Of a stretch of DNA of 64,000 nt, positions 19,850 through 31,401 are shown one piece after another. The notes below the pieces were generated by a model. That model saw only the letters and a program-made list of their open reading frames with translations, was not told the DNA's origin and made no database searches. The position numbers were made by a program, and so were the translations under genes. Positions within the stretch are counted from its first letter, which is position 1, and every line of letters starts with the position of its first letter. This DNA is from Pochonia chlamydosporia 170 (taxonomy: Eukaryota; Ascomycota; Sordariomycetes; Hypocreales; Clavicipitaceae). The stretch covers positions 372,001-436,000 of the forward strand of contig NW_019154045.1 of assembly GCF_001653235.2 (NCBI RefSeq), given 5' to 3'.

Positions 19850-20489
19850 GCATGGAACATGATAGACGATGGCAACAGGTTGTCTTTGAGGGGATACCAT
19901 TTAATCTTCTCCTGTCAGAGGACCTAGATCCCCCTGACTTGTGAAAAAGTTGACTTGTAAGCGTCACTGCCGGGAGACAGCCAAATGAATGTGCTAGAAA
20001 TTACAACAGGCTAGATTAGATACTGGCATTTTGTCACCAATTGAATACATAAGCTACAAACATGTCTATGGCTCAAATTTTGGGATCCAACGAGCTGACT
20101 CGTCACTATCATGCCGTGTTATTCTGTATTTGATCAAAGGGGCTGACTGTAACCCTCACCTTTGCTATGTCCCATAACCGCTGAGAGACACAGCATTCGC
20201 TTATGCAGACTGGTGCAATCGATTGGCATGCTAAATATAGAGAACCAACCGACGGCGATCCGACAGACCATGTAATTGGTTGTGTGAACAACTGAAACTC
20301 CTAACATCTAACTTGTTGGTCGTACCCTCAGGACGACGCGCCAAAACTCCCCGGGCTTGGACTAAGAGACAATTCCTCTTTCTCATGAACCGTTTGCAGC
20401 TGTCTTATTTCTCTAATAGATGCTTTAACAGAATTTCAAAACCTACAGCATTCCTTCTTAGCTTCCAGTCGATAACCACGAAGGCGAAA
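19850..20489. other. intergenic region
   Basis: 3' UTR of the ankyrin gene and the promoter/leader of the tetraspan gene. An open frame precedes 20490 but shows no domain. No further gene seen. Confidence 0.35.
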
Positions 20490-21339
20490 ATGACCTCAGC
20501 CTCACCACTGCATCAAACACGATCCCGGTTCTCTCGCACACTTGTACCAGCCCTTTCCGCCGTCACCGCGATCACGACTCTGCTTTCCATTCTCATTTTG
20601 GCTTTCAAGACTGATTCCATGGTCTCTTTCCGGCACATAACATACGACAACACTGTCAATCAATTGATCCCATTCGGTATAGATATCGGCTTTGGCCGCG
20701 AGATCATTGCATTGTACCCGGCACATCTTATTCTTGGTAATTCGGATCTTGCACTCGGGGCAGCAGCCATGAGTTTGGTTGTGGCACTGGTGTTCGGTTC
20801 GCTGGTTGGTTTCGTACTGAGGAGGTCTAAAGCTGTAATGGTGAGTTTTTAGTTCCCGAATGAACAGTTTGGATGAACGTCGCCTGGTGAGAGCTTAGAC
20901 ATACTGACAGTCGGTTTCCTAATAGCTCACGAAATGGCAACGATTCATAGCGCTCCTTGCACTTATAGGAAGCTGCCTTCTATCGATAGTGGTCTTTACA
21001 ATGTGTGCCGTCGATCACCTCCGATCCGATAAGTTCAATATAGAATACAGAAGCAAAGCGGTCGATTACAAAGGATTCGGCCGCTACGCGGAGTATGATG
21101 GGGGTATATTCGATCTCGGATCCTGGGCCTGTCAGCTCAGCAGGAATGCAGGCCTTGATCACGACGACGTTCTCTCGCGTCAATGCATTGATGAAACTGC
21201 AGTGTTCTGGATGAGCCTTTTTGTGGCCATATCTAACTCAATAATGGGGATTCTAGCCTGGCTGGATTGGAGAGGTCAGCGACTATTGGGTCGTAGTTTC
21301 AAGTCTGCGAGGCAAGAACATGAGAGGTACTATTTGTGA
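20490..21339 (+). CDS. four-span membrane protein, function unknown
   Basis: Two exons, 20490-20840 and 20926-21339, with an 85-nt intron (gtgagt...taatag), phase 0, give 254 aa. Four hydrophobic segments are seen: about 22-40 (LVPALSAVTAITTLLSILIL), 87-110 (LGAAAMSLVVALVFGSLVGF), 125-145 (FIALLALIGSCLLSIVVFTM) and 215-235 (FWMSLFVAISNSIMGILAWL). A long polar loop between spans 3 and 4 contains two cysteines. Both termini are predicted cytosolic. The pattern resembles the many fungal MARVEL/tetraspan-like hypothetical membrane proteins. I cannot assign a process. Confidence 0.75.
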
Positions 21340-22416
21340 TCTGTAGACCATGCACAAAGCCAGAACTTCTTGAAAGCATGTCTCTTGATTCACATGATTT
21401 CCCAAAATAGAATGTTATTATGCTATTGCGAATTTGGCTTCCAATAGCTTCTAGCACCTACAAGAGTCAATGGCCTTGCGTGATAAGTAGGCGTATACTT
21501 ATCAATATCCTGACACACACTCCCTGTATGGGTTATGCGGTCATCGTGAAAGACTGAACTCCTCAATATCAATGCGGAACTTTTCAATACAACTCAGATT
21601 GACTAATTTCCCTGCAGGAACTGAAGCATTATACTGCCTCGTCATGCCGCTTATTTCCCCTTTCTTGATGTTAGCCCAGTCCGAGGCCCTGAGTAACATG
21701 ACACTGCCGCCCGTATCTACACTGCTACATACAAGGCTGAAGATTGTTTCTTCCAGGCTCAAACGTCCAATCCTTCAATTTACGCGCTAATCGATCCTGC
21801 AACCATCGGTCTAGAACCCGAAGCTGGTTAACTGCGTTACCATCTGGGAGACTTGACTGCCTGGTTCAAGGCTAACAAAGCAACCAGGTATTTCAAGCCT
21901 TTCTTTAAGGTTGACCTTTAGTGGGATCTGCCGCATCGCCCCCAATACGACTCGCAATGCAATGTGCTGGCAATATTCTCCTGGGACGTTGGGGTCCTTA
22001 CATCACTTGAAGCACCAACGATGATTCACCGCTTACCAAGAAATTCAAATTTAGTAATCTAGTATTTATTCAAATTTGACCAAAACAATTGGGCTTTGAC
22101 GCCCACAACCGTTGATTTCGGCCGCATACAGGGAAGCCAGCAGCTCTATTTTCATGTTACATACCGTGTCTAACTCTTTAGGCAGATACTTCAGAAGAAG
22201 ATATAAAACACCATCATATTTTCCTTGAACGTACTGACTTCTTTTGACATTACTCAAATCCAGTCAACGCTCCTGTTTCAACTTCTATTGTTACCACAAA
22301 CTGTATCTCTAGAACTTGAGGCAATTTCAACTACTTTGTCTTCCGACTTTCCCACCCATTTCTCCTTCAGTCAAGTTACTCTGTACACTTCTCAATCAAA
22401 CCTTCGGACATTCGCA
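21340..22416. other. intergenic region
   Basis: About 1.1 kb with only small frames. A TATA-like TATAAAA at 22202-22208 and a pyrimidine-rich leader precede the secreted protein gene at 22417. Confidence 0.35.
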
Positions 22417-23547
22417 ATGTCTGGTGCCCTCGGTTTCTTCCTCAACGCTGCTGGCCTCTTCGTGCCACTCGCGCTTCAGGCCCAGTACGCAAACCAGGCT
22501 GAGGCTCCCAAAGAAGCTACCGCAGTGCAGATTATAACTGGAAGTGGTAAAGGAGGCTCGCCCGGCGGAAATGTCCCTCACATCGCTCTATGGGACGATG
22601 CCGGTAACCGGATCGGCCAGTATCACGCAGGGAGGAAGGAGAAAATCAACGACGGCAAACATGCTACTATCATAGTCCCCCACAACCAGAACAAGTACGA
22701 GCAGGCAGACCCGTACTACATCATGCTAAGCAATTTCGAGCACGATGCTATTTGCATTGCTGCCGTCACTGTTGCCAACCAGAAAATCTCTGGTACCTTT
22801 TACGGTGACACGGGGTACATGTGCGGACAATCTTGGTTTTTGAGCGAAAACAGGATTGGATCGAACTTCCAGAAACCCAAGTGCGTCTGGCTGGATGGCG
22901 ACCACACGAATGGCATCAACGCTCGGGCAATCAGCTTCCATTTGAATGACTTGGCTCCGAATAGAGATAAGCTGGCCCAATACCAGGCCCAGCCGGAGAC
23001 ACTCTGTCAGAGCACGCCTCGTTTTTCTTTTTGGGGCAATCTGCTCCCTGACGGGATCATTCCGTTTTTCAAACCCCCGCTGCAGTACAAAGAAGACTCT
23101 ACAAACTCTGGTGAAGGGGCGGATGTGGATCTGTCCCGGGTTGTTGACAGAAAAGGTCAGTATGACAAAAGTGTTTATCTTCACCAGGGAGAGAAGAAGT
23201 TTAGGCTCAAAGCCCGAACCAGCTTCCGCCGCAACAGTACAGCAAACGGTTCCAACCACAACCCCGATCATCTTATCATCACTGACCAGAAAGACGACGA
23301 CGTCCGCGCTGTCTGCGAGCATCCTAACTCGTATGGCTGGGATATTGTCTCTACTGTGCAGAACCTTTACTGTGACATGGTCCACAAACAGCTCTACCAG
23401 GTCTGTGATGGAAAAGGTGTCAAGGACTACTGTTTCGATCTGAAGGCCAAAACAATCATCCCAAAGCAGGGAATCAGCGGTCGCGATGAGTTTGCTGCTC
23501 ATGTGCCTAACAAGGCTTATACGTCGCAGTCACACTGGAAGAGCTAA
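22417..23547 (+). CDS. conserved secreted hypothetical protein
   Basis: A 376-aa intronless protein. The ATG at 22417 is the first one that opens into a hydrophobic leader (GALGFFLNAAGLFVPLALQ), a probable signal peptide. The mature part has even composition with well-spaced cysteines. Conserved-looking blocks include NVPHIALWDDAGNRIGQYHA, CIAAVTVANQ, FYGDTGYMCGQSWFLSEN and VWLDGDHTNGINARAISFHL. The middle contains DLSRVVDRKG and the tail VCDGKGVKDYCFDLK. The style matches a group of conserved extracellular proteins of plant- and insect-associated Sordariomycetes with no named function. The frame upstream of 22417 has an earlier ATG at 22225, but it would bury the leader. Confidence 0.75.
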   Translation: MSGALGFFLNAAGLFVPLALQAQYANQAEAPKEATAVQIITGSGKGGSPGGNVPHIALWDDAGNRIGQYHAGRKEKINDGKHATIIVPHNQNKYEQADPYYIMLSNFEHDAICIAAVTVANQKISGTFYGDTGYMCGQSWFLSENRIGSNFQKPKCVWLDGDHTNGINARAISFHLNDLAPNRDKLAQYQAQPETLCQSTPRFSFWGNLLPDGIIPFFKPPLQYKEDSTNSGEGADVDLSRVVDRKGQYDKSVYLHQGEKKFRLKARTSFRRNSTANGSNHNPDHLIITDQKDDDVRAVCEHPNSYGWDIVSTVQNLYCDMVHKQLYQVCDGKGVKDYCFDLKAKTIIPKQGISGRDEFAAHVPNKAYTSQSHWKS

Positions 23548-24081
23548 TCATATGTTTCCTTGCCCAAAGAATTTTATTTTACATGTTTCTTTTTTGATAT
23601 TTCTGCTTTCTGTTTTGCGTACAATTTATATTCAACACAAGACCGTTTCTGCTCGTGGTCCATGTGGCAATGCTCTGTGATGAGGTGTTGATAGCTGTAG
23701 CACCACAATCTCCTTTACACCCAGTTGGGCCCCAGTTTTCCGTTTACAGGACTTAGATGTAGGAAATGGCAGTGGATGTTTGCGTGTCATGCTAGACACC
23801 TCAATGCGTTAGATGGACAGTACTGTATGTGAAAGCACTCGTCGAACACACTGATATGTCGACCGATGGGAGCATTCTCAATGATGATGCGGAATTGCCA
23901 CAAGCCAGGATCAACAAATCATTCGGCGATGCAAGGCCTGAGATGAAGCATCCAAGGAATAATAGAACAATAGCGTGCCGGCTTCCATGCCCTGCTCAAA
24001 GATTCGCGTTACTCCATATGCTAGTCCCAGTAATGCATCTCGATTTTAATTGATGTACAAAATTGGTCGCTCCATGCCTTC
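23548..24081. other. convergent 3' intergenic region
   Basis: 3' UTRs of the secreted protein (plus) and SEC11 (minus). No gene seen. Confidence 0.4.
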
Positions 24082-24755
24082 TTATTCTCTCTGAATCATC
24101 ACCAAGAGGCCCATTATACCCAACATGACCGTCTTCAACCATGGGTGTTCCGATAGCAGGATTGTGACGTATCCTACGAAAGGGAAATATCCAACCACAC
24201 TGCCAATAATGTCCTTGCGCTCTAAGTAGTCCTGGCCTCGTGCGTAGAGATCTGTGTCATCGGCGTTGTTATTGTCGCCTTTCGTGAGAAGCTTGGCCTT
24301 GTCACTACAGACTTGTTAGCTGAGGAGTTTGCCCATGGATTGCTCCCCATGTTGACATACCCAGTTCCAAATTTGCGAACCACTCTGTGTACAATCGGGA
24401 TATCTTTGCCTTTGACATTGTATACGACAACCTCGCCCACCGCCGTCTCTTGCCATACGTTTCGGTTCCAGAGTAGGAGGAGATCGCCGCGTTGGAAGGC
24501 TGGTTCCATGGAGCCTGAAAGGACGACGACGATCGGCGAGGGAGAGTCGGAGGCTACTGAAAGGCCCTTCCACATCTGTAATTCGGTCAGTTCAATGCTC
24601 TGCGTAGAAGTCTGGTGACCTAAAAACCAGTCCATTGAGCCGGTTCGGCACCTGGTCGTGCGCATTGGACGTACCATGAATGCGGTTGACAGTATCAGCG
24701 CAAAGTTCATAAGCTGCGCGGCAGCCTGCCGCGGGTTCTGGAGACCGGACAACAT
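24082..24755 (-). CDS. sec11: signal peptidase complex catalytic subunit SEC11
   Basis: Three exons, complement(24082-24304, 24361-24575, 24675-24755), give 172 aa, the normal length for this subunit. It is the serine protease that removes signal peptides in the ER membrane. An N-terminal membrane anchor ([16 protein letters not shown]) leads into the catalytic serine block [15 protein letters not shown] (Ser of GSMEP). Downstream come [17 protein letters not shown], which carries the His of the Ser-His dyad, then [18 protein letters not shown] and a C-terminal hydrophobic segment ([20 protein letters not shown]). Introns fall at conserved-looking places: after AFM, and within FGTG|D. Nothing is missing. 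It is a housekeeping gene and a useful anchor for synteny. Confidence 0.95.
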
Positions 24756-25340
24756 ATTGGCAACACAAAATTGGAGCAACTGTCCTGTGATGGAGTATTA
24801 GCAGCAAACAGGACAGAATCCAGAGGTGTAGCGGCGTTGAAGCTGCGTGAATGGACTCCTCGAGGGGGATCTGTGACAATCTGGCGTACGTATTCGGAAC
24901 TGAACTTCAGGACATGGTGGCTCCAGAGGTCAGGCTAGGCCAGGAACGTGCACGGACCATCCAGCTCTCGGTTTCACAACCAGCTTTCAGCCACACAGCA
25001 ATTGACAGTTGTGGAAGGAGGGGCAGCTACGCCACAGCTCTAGCCACGCTCTGGCAGCACACATCTTCCCTTTGCTGCTGGTGTGCACTCAGCACCAGGC
25101 AGTGTGGACTTTTGATGAAATCGAGGATTGTGATGTCATGGAGCAAGCCAGGATGTGGTCGATGTCATCGGTTGGAATGATCGTAGATGTACTTACGTAT
25201 TTAGGGAGGAAATATCCTGGCATTTCATAGTCGTCCCTGTATAGAAACATTTTTCAACAAACTCTTCACAGTCAAAAAATTTTGGTCACTGAACCCAAAG
25301 CAAGCCAGATCATAACTCACACAGTACAATTTCCGCCGAC
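24756..25340. other. divergent intergenic region
   Basis: Contains promoters of SEC11 (minus) and the CsbD-like gene (plus). No gene seen. Confidence 0.4.
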
Positions 25341-25708
25341 ATGTCTGACTCTACTCCTCAGCAGCCAGGACTCGTCCAAGGCCATGTCCAGTATGCCAGG
25401 GGAGTTGCAGAGGTAAGCAACGGGAACAAAAGCCATTTGATGTTTCCATGGCAAGACCTTCGGATACATGTACCCAGATATCTAACATGACACACAATGC
25501 ACAGGCCACCGTGGGTGACGTGACCGGCTCACACCCGTGGAAATCGTCAGGCGAACAAGACAAGGCAGCTGGCATTTCAACCATGAAGGCAGCAGCAGAG
25601 CAGAGAGATGCTTCTCAGGGATACGGAAAGGCGGAGGAGCTGGCTGGCAAGGTAACTGGCTGTGACGGCATGAAGAAGGAAGGCAGCGAGAGCAGCAAGA
25701 GTGAATGA
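25341..25708 (+). CDS. CsbD-like stress protein
   Basis: Two exons, 25341-25412 and 25505-25708, with a 92-nt intron at phase 0, give 91 aa. The small, very hydrophilic protein is rich in Gly, Ala, Lys and Glu and has no hydrophobic core. Its second half (QGYGKAEELAGKVTGCDGMK) has the GKaEElaGK-type motif of CsbD-family proteins, and the first half (PGLVQGHVQYARGVAEATVG) repeats the same theme. Fungal members are induced by starvation or stress and some were described as cruciform/mismatch-DNA binding proteins; that is family knowledge, not visible here. The likely location is the cytosol or nucleus. Confidence 0.75.
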
Positions 25709-26298
25709 GACGGGCGAGGCTGCCAGAATGTCAACCAGCCTTCTGCCGCCACAGTCGAGAACGAACGATGGGACATGTAAAAAATTAAATATAAAAAATA
25801 TATCCTATTGCTCTCTGACCTTCTCTCAAGATGGGCATAACCATGTCAGTACAATGCAGACCCTCATTCTCATTGCCACTCTCTCCTCGGTCGGTCGCCA
25901 TGAAACACGATGCACACGATGCACACGATGCACTTGACTTTACAAATTTGCCGAACGGCGCTGCGTTGCCGACTGACTGACTGACTGTGCCTGCCTCCTT
26001 CCCAATTTGAATGGCAGTTGCAAGTGGCCTCTTTCCTCACGAGAAACACGTCCAAAGGTCAACAAAGTCTCCTTTTCTCGTCTTCTTCTTCAAACCTTTT
26101 TCTTTTCTCCTACAGCCACCATTACGCTCACCATCCACGCATTTATCCCCATTCGTTCCCATTTGCTTGCCAGCCCGGCCTCCGCTGGCTGTTTGTTTTC
26201 GATCTCTCCAGGCTCACAGCTCGCAACTCGCATCGTGTTCACTTCTCAGACTTCTGTGTTTTCTCGTGGAACATCGTTGTCCGATTCGCACTCTCAAA
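25709..26298. other. intergenic region with short tandem repeats
   Basis: Holds a 9-bp repeat (25905-25933), a CTGA tetranucleotide run (25972-25987) and a pyrimidine-rich stretch (26060-26160) typical of a fungal 5' leader for the next gene. Confidence 0.5.
25905..25933 (+). repeat. 9-bp tandem repeat (ACACGATGC)3
   Basis: Three perfect head-to-tail copies of ACACGATGC and the first two bases of a fourth. Confidence 0.9.
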
Positions 26299-27582
26299 AT
26301 GTCTTCCACTCCGCTTCTTGGGCACCAAGGCCTCCCTCCTCCGGTCATCATGCAGGACCATGTAAGTAACTCGTACAGCCAGCTGAGAGCATCGAGGTCC
26401 TAATGATGCCCTATGCAGCCCATTTTTCTTCGAACCAGCCATTCTCCTTGGCGATGGATACCCCAGAACTTCTTGGTCATTCTCCGTGGCATCGTCCTGA
26501 CATACCTGGCGGCAACGGCCGTCATGACTGGCCACTACAAGATGAATGTGGAAGAATCGGAAACTAGCCTCGTGTCCAGTTTGTTTGACTTCGGGGTACT
26601 TTGTTCCGTCTTGACCCTGGCGTACCATGTCGTTACGTTTGTGAGTATCTTCTGCCCAAGAGACAAAGATGCTTCTGCTTTGTACTAACATCACTGTTGA
26701 CAGTCCTGGACCTTCACCCACCTGTACTACCCTGAGCCCAATGAGGTCGAGGGTGGGTTCGAGCGGTCGATCATCAAGGCTATGTCTTTGCCCCAGAATA
26801 TGGCGAGCCAGAGGAAACAATGGTACTTCAACATGTTTTACACTGCAACAACGGTGTTTTGCTTCATGAACTCTACAATCTTTTGGTTCATCACTCGACA
26901 GCACGATGCTGGCGATGGTGCTGCCACAGTGGTATCCAAAGTCGCAGCTGATCTAGTTGAGGCTTCTGTCAATGTTGCATCCACGGCCACCATTCCGGAC
27001 ACACCTTGTATGTCTTGTTCACCCTGTTCGTCGTCTATTGTTCACATTGCTCATCATGATTCCAGTCAGTGATCTCTTTGGCGAAGGATGGTTTAAGCCA
27101 TTTGTCCTGATCAACATGAATGGTGCGAACTCGGTCATCATGATTCTCGAGATTCTCTTCTTGAACAGCATCAAGAAACCCATGGTAGGGCTGATCCTGG
27201 ATCGTTTCGTTCCCAACGGATTCGCATGATTGCTAACCGACATCAAGGCTATCGGCTCCTCAATCTTTGGGTCAATGTTCCTCTCTGGACTGTACCTTCT
27301 TTGGGCTGCCATCGGCAAGTCAGTGTCAGGAACGTACCCCTTCTTCTGGATGGACGAGGAACAGGTTGGGTCCAAAGAGGCCGTCTCAATTTACTGCACC
27401 GGATTTGTGCTGTTGGCCCCCATCAGTAAGCATTTACCCCCCTGGCCACGTGTGCACAAAACGCAAGGCACGACTAACCGACGTTTGCAGTGTACACCCT
27501 GATGCAAGGATTTGTTGGCATTCGCGAGAGCCTCACTCGACGTTCCGACTCCCGCAGCGGCAACGAGGGCTTGGACTCGTAA
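26299..27582 (+). CDS. multi-span membrane protein (FAR-17a/AIG1-like, tentative)
   Basis: Six exons, 26299-26361, 26419-26640, 26704-27007, 27066-27184, 27248-27425 and 27491-27582, keep frame throughout and give 325 aa. Six or more hydrophobic segments are seen, including FLVILRGIVLTYLAATAVM, FDFGVLCSVLTLAYHVVTF, MFYTATTVFCFMNSTIFWFI, SVIMILEILFLNSI and FGSMFLSGLYLLWAAIG. The order of spans, the 'lN.MNGaNSvimilEil' block and a final 'TGFVLLAPI' span recall fungal FAR-17a/AIG1-type proteins (lipid-ester hydrolases in animals), but the similarity is weak by eye. The C-terminus is short, polar and Ser/Arg-rich, probably cytosolic. The gene itself is certain; the family assignment is not. Confidence 0.7.
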
Positions 27583-29053
27583 GATGCATGTTGCAGACAC
27601 CAAAGGCTTGGCATTCTGCAGGCACAAAGAGACTTGAGAGTCAAAGGTGATGACGAATTAGAAAAGCGAAGGAAGAAGGGGAGTATTGAAGAACAACGGT
27701 ATTACTAGATTGGCATCTCATAGCAACCTACAATTCGTAATCAATTGACCTAAGAATTTACCTCAAAGATGACAGTCCAACTCATGATTGCCTGTTTGGG
27801 CATGTCAAGACTCAAGCTCCGAAGCCACGGCCCGAGTCCCACAAAATTAAGCGATGACGATGGGTCTCATCTGCATCTGCTCCACAGGATTTATTGTTTG
27901 GGTTGTGGTGCCAGGGTGCTGGAGAAGTAGATGGATGCCAGAGGGCGACGGCGCTTACAGTAAGTAGTCCGTGCTTCGTGACTGATGTTATGCATGAATA
28001 CTACAGCCGGGATGGTGACGTATCTTGTGATGCCTGACGAGATGGACCAAAGGCAGAGCACGTAGATTGTGAGTGCGGATCAATTGATCCTCGAGCGTCA
28101 GTCATGGAGGGTACCAGTACCTACCTAGGTACCTACTAAGTACCTAGGTAGGTAGTGAAGGTGGTTAGGTCTGGTGTGCCTGGACTTGATGACTTGGCAG
28201 GTCGATGTTGGCACTCGGGCATCAAATCAGCCCATGCAGCCAGCCCTTGATGTGCATGTCGGCAACTTCACGTGGATGCTGGTGGGTTGTGGATGGGTCT
28301 GATGTATGATTTGCATTGGCATTTGTTTGGGTTGAGGACTTCAGGAGGCATGGAGTCGAGGGGTTTTGGGGGTTTGGAGGCCCAGGTGTTGTTGGCGCAA
28401 CCCAAGGTTATGCGGGTAGATTGACTACGGGAATTAGGCGCTTCTCCTGGTTGGGGATGCTGTCTATCCGTCTGGTGTTTTGAGATGGTGGTGACCAGAG
28501 AGCATGCAGTCAAACCGCCCAATTATCCAATCACTTGTCTTGTCTGGTGTTTGCCGTTCACTTGGGTGAGGCTAGCAAGTACCCCTGCCTGCATAACCCC
28601 CGCCACTTGGTACCCCGGCTGGGTACAAATAAGTCACACCTCCCTCGGAGCCTTATTTCGATTTCCCCTTCCTCTCCACTCACAACCAAAAGCAGGGTCG
28701 CAAAGCTTCTCACGAGGATCTATCGTCTTGTCTTGATTGTCAAGAAGGTATTTCTTCTGCCCGGACCCGCCTGTCAATCCTTTTGTGCGTCATTCACTCT
28801 TTTAAATCCCCCCCAAATTCACACCTCCTCGCTCTTTTCGTCGTTCTCTTGACAATAATATCAACACGCACCGTTCCACATCGAGGACCAAACCAACAGA
28901 CCAGCCCGTTCAGACAAGAGACGCTCCTTTACCGTTGCTTGTTCCTTGTCCTGACCGGCCTCGATTCACGCTGCGCTTTCCCGCTCGAGGAGCCCAAAAT
29001 CTCTTTAGTTCAACATTCAGTCTCAACGTGCAAGTTCACAACAAACCGCAGTC
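27583..29053. other. 1.5-kb intergenic region with palindromic repeat
   Basis: Contains the palindrome cluster at 28117-28155 and, from about 28640, a pyrimidine-rich stretch that should be the 5' leader of the BTB gene. The minus frame 28268-28522 and plus frames 28485-28852 show no motif. Confidence 0.4.
28117..28155. repeat. CCTAGG palindrome pair / inverted repeat
   Basis: CTACCTAGGTAC (28121-28132) and GTACCTAGGTAG (28140-28151) form a perfect 12-bp inverted repeat with a 7-bp spacer. Each arm is itself centred on the palindrome CCTAGG. Single TACCTAGGTA-like sites recur near 32722 and 55481. Confidence 0.85.
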
Positions 29054-29908
29054 ATGTTCAAACGCAGCTTCAGGTCGCAAGACCAAAACCGCGTGGACAA
29101 GTCTGCGAGACTAAAGAAGCCGGGCTCTGTGCGGGATCCCACCAAGGTGTCGAAACTGCAAAGGTCGCTTACTGAACAGGACCATGTGTCCCAAAAGTCC
29201 GCCACGCCTTCGCCCATCGTGACTCTCACGGTTGGCCGCGAGGGAAGGCTCTTTGCAGCGCACGAGGATGTCCTCCGCCAGTCGCCGTTTTTCGACGCCG
29301 CTTGCCGAGGCAACTTCCCCGATTCGCAGAGCAGGAGAATCTCTCTCCCCGACGAAGAACCCGAGGTCTTCTCCGCCATTCTCGAGTATTTATACAAGGG
29401 TGATTACTACCCTCGCCTGTTGCACAACAGGTCCCGAAACTCTTGGGATCTCGAGGATCGTGTGCGGACGCCTCACACATCACCAAACCCCGAAACTGGA
29501 GGTGGCCGCGCAGGTGCGGCTCCCGACGCCACCGTTTTTGTTTACAGCGTGGGGGCTGATGTCCTCCGTGACACTGTTATATACTGTGCCGCGGATCGAT
29601 ACGGCCTCGAGGAGCTGAAGCGTCTGGCATTACGCAAACAAGGGCTGCAAGCTGGCATCGATGTTTCGACAATCTTGCGGTCCGCCCAGTACGCCTACGC
29701 CCACACGCCTGACTCGGACAGTCGCCTGCGTGCTCATTATCTCGCCCTGATCATCCGCTGCCGCAAGACGTTCAAGCGGAGCGGGACCATGCAAGCTGAA
29801 ATGGAGGCGGGTGGCAGCAAACTGTTCTTCGACTTGTTTGTGGCCATGTGCAATCACCTCGACGATGTCATTGACGTGACGAATGCTCGGACGCCAAAGA
29901 CGGTCTGA
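29054..29908 (+). CDS. BTB/POZ domain protein
   Basis: A 284-aa intronless protein. After a basic Ser/Lys-rich N-terminus (about 1-50) comes a BTB/POZ domain: PIVTLTVGREGRLFAAHEDV, then LRQSPFFDAACRGNF and EEPEVFSAILEYLYKGDY. An insertion rich in Asn, Pro and Gly (about 120-160) is followed by the closing part of the domain (ADRYGLEELKRLALRK). A C-terminal helical region ends in LFFDLFVAMCNHLDDVID. BTB domains dimerise and link substrates to cullin-3 ligases or regulate transcription; no second effector domain is visible here. It has a long pyrimidine-rich 5' leader and a long T-rich 3' side. Confidence 0.85.
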   Translation: MFKRSFRSQDQNRVDKSARLKKPGSVRDPTKVSKLQRSLTEQDHVSQKSATPSPIVTLTVGREGRLFAAHEDVLRQSPFFDAACRGNFPDSQSRRISLPDEEPEVFSAILEYLYKGDYYPRLLHNRSRNSWDLEDRVRTPHTSPNPETGGGRAGAAPDATVFVYSVGADVLRDTVIYCAADRYGLEELKRLALRKQGLQAGIDVSTILRSAQYAYAHTPDSDSRLRAHYLALIIRCRKTFKRSGTMQAEMEAGGSKLFFDLFVAMCNHLDDVIDVTNARTPKTV

Positions 29909-31401
29909 AAGGTTAGGTTGATGAAACGCATGCGCATTTCCAACACAAATCAAGTCTCTAGATTTTGGCACGCTTGCGTTTTAAGAAAGGATGTCGAAGA
30001 TGGAGGATGAGTATTTGGAATGAAGAAAGCAAAAAAAAGGCAACAACAAAAAAAGCCCTTCCAGGAGGGAAACAAAAAAAAAAGTAGGAAATCACCAAAA
30101 GGGTACAGCGATTACGTGGATTTTCGGAACCCGTGCGGCGTTTTGAGTTGAATTTCGAACTCCCCTCATCAGATTGGCGTCTTTCCATTAGGGAGTTGTT
30201 GTATTATTGCTCTCTTTTACTTTGCTTCTGGCGAGGTGGCCGGCCGGCAGTTTGATGAGTACTGAGTCGAGAGGAAATAATTTTGCCGTGATATACGGAC
30301 CTTGGTCCTCCGCTCAACCTTTTTTGTGTCAAGCCTTCTTCTTTTTTGTTCCTGGTGGGCGTTGTTCTCTATCATTGTTTTCTGCAATTTCAAGTCTTGT
30401 CGTGAATCTCTACTCGGTAGCCTGACGCTTGTTGTGTGTTCTGGGGCATTTTTACATGTTCAATTCTGGCGTTTTGTTCCGACAGTGATCTTTGACGGCA
30501 TTTTTTTTCATAATCTGTTTGTTACGCGATCACATTGTCTTAGACATCAGATTGAGTTTTGTTTAGATGAGAAGCAATGGTTCTGGGGGTCTGTTTAAGT
30601 TGTTTTCTTGCGATTTTTAACACCCGCCTCAGCTTGGGCCTAGATTGAATTCCCCATTTTTTGGCCCTCGTTTACTGATTTCAGAACATCTAGATGGAGT
30701 TTTTGACTTTTTTCCATTATTGGTGGTCAGTTTGTCAAGTCTTGCTTTTTTACCACCGACATCATCACGAATTGGACGATATTTGGAAACTTTGTGCCAT
30801 GAGAAAGAAAGAAAGAAAGAAAGAAAAATAAGTCTCCATTCAATGGCAAGCATGCTGGCGCTAGAGGATGTGGTTTTTTTGTTTCCGTCTACAGGATTAG
30901 ATGGCTGGCAAATTTGCGCGTCTTATTCGCATGGGTGTTTGCTTTTTTGCAAATTCGCATCTCTCATTTAAAAAAGGAGATTGCTGACACGACATGTTTC
31001 TTTTCCTTTGTTTGGGAGGAACGAGAACTTGCATGGTCTCGGGGTGATGTGAAGCGCCGGTTAAGTTGTTAGATTGATGGGATACACGATCTTGACGATT
31101 CGTATGTATGTACATTTAGCTTTTTGGTCGCTAGTCGGCCGCCTTGGCGTGAGCACCGTCAGGGTTGAGGTAATGAGAGCCGGTCACCTCAATGGGTTCG
31201 TGTGTGAAGTGTCTTGTCATGTGGTGTTGTAAAAGTGAGTTGTATCTTACCATTTCCAAGCGTCTTCACGAATGGAAGTTGATCAGTTTGGGTAAGAGTA
31301 TAATTTGATTCGGCATCGCTCTTCATTATCAATGCCCGTCACACTATTAGTATCATTATCCTGTTTTATAGCCAAACTCCTTGCAGCAGTGTAATCCATC
31401 C
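29909..31401. other. 1.5-kb T-rich intergenic region
   Basis: Runs from the end of the BTB gene to the end of the UstYa gene. It is markedly T-rich on the plus strand (30190-31000) and lacks a convincing gene. It may be a long 3' UTR or an untranslated RNA. An (AAAG) microsatellite lies at 30803-30826. Confidence 0.4.
30803..30826 (+). repeat. (GAAA)n microsatellite
   Basis: About six tandem GAAA units in a T-rich intergenic region. Confidence 0.85.

Noticed and set aside
22726..23502. 258-codon minus-strand frame
   Set aside because: Antisense to the intact secreted protein at 22417-23547, with no motif of its own.
26239..26904. 221-codon minus-strand frame
   Set aside because: Antisense across exons and introns of the six-exon membrane protein.
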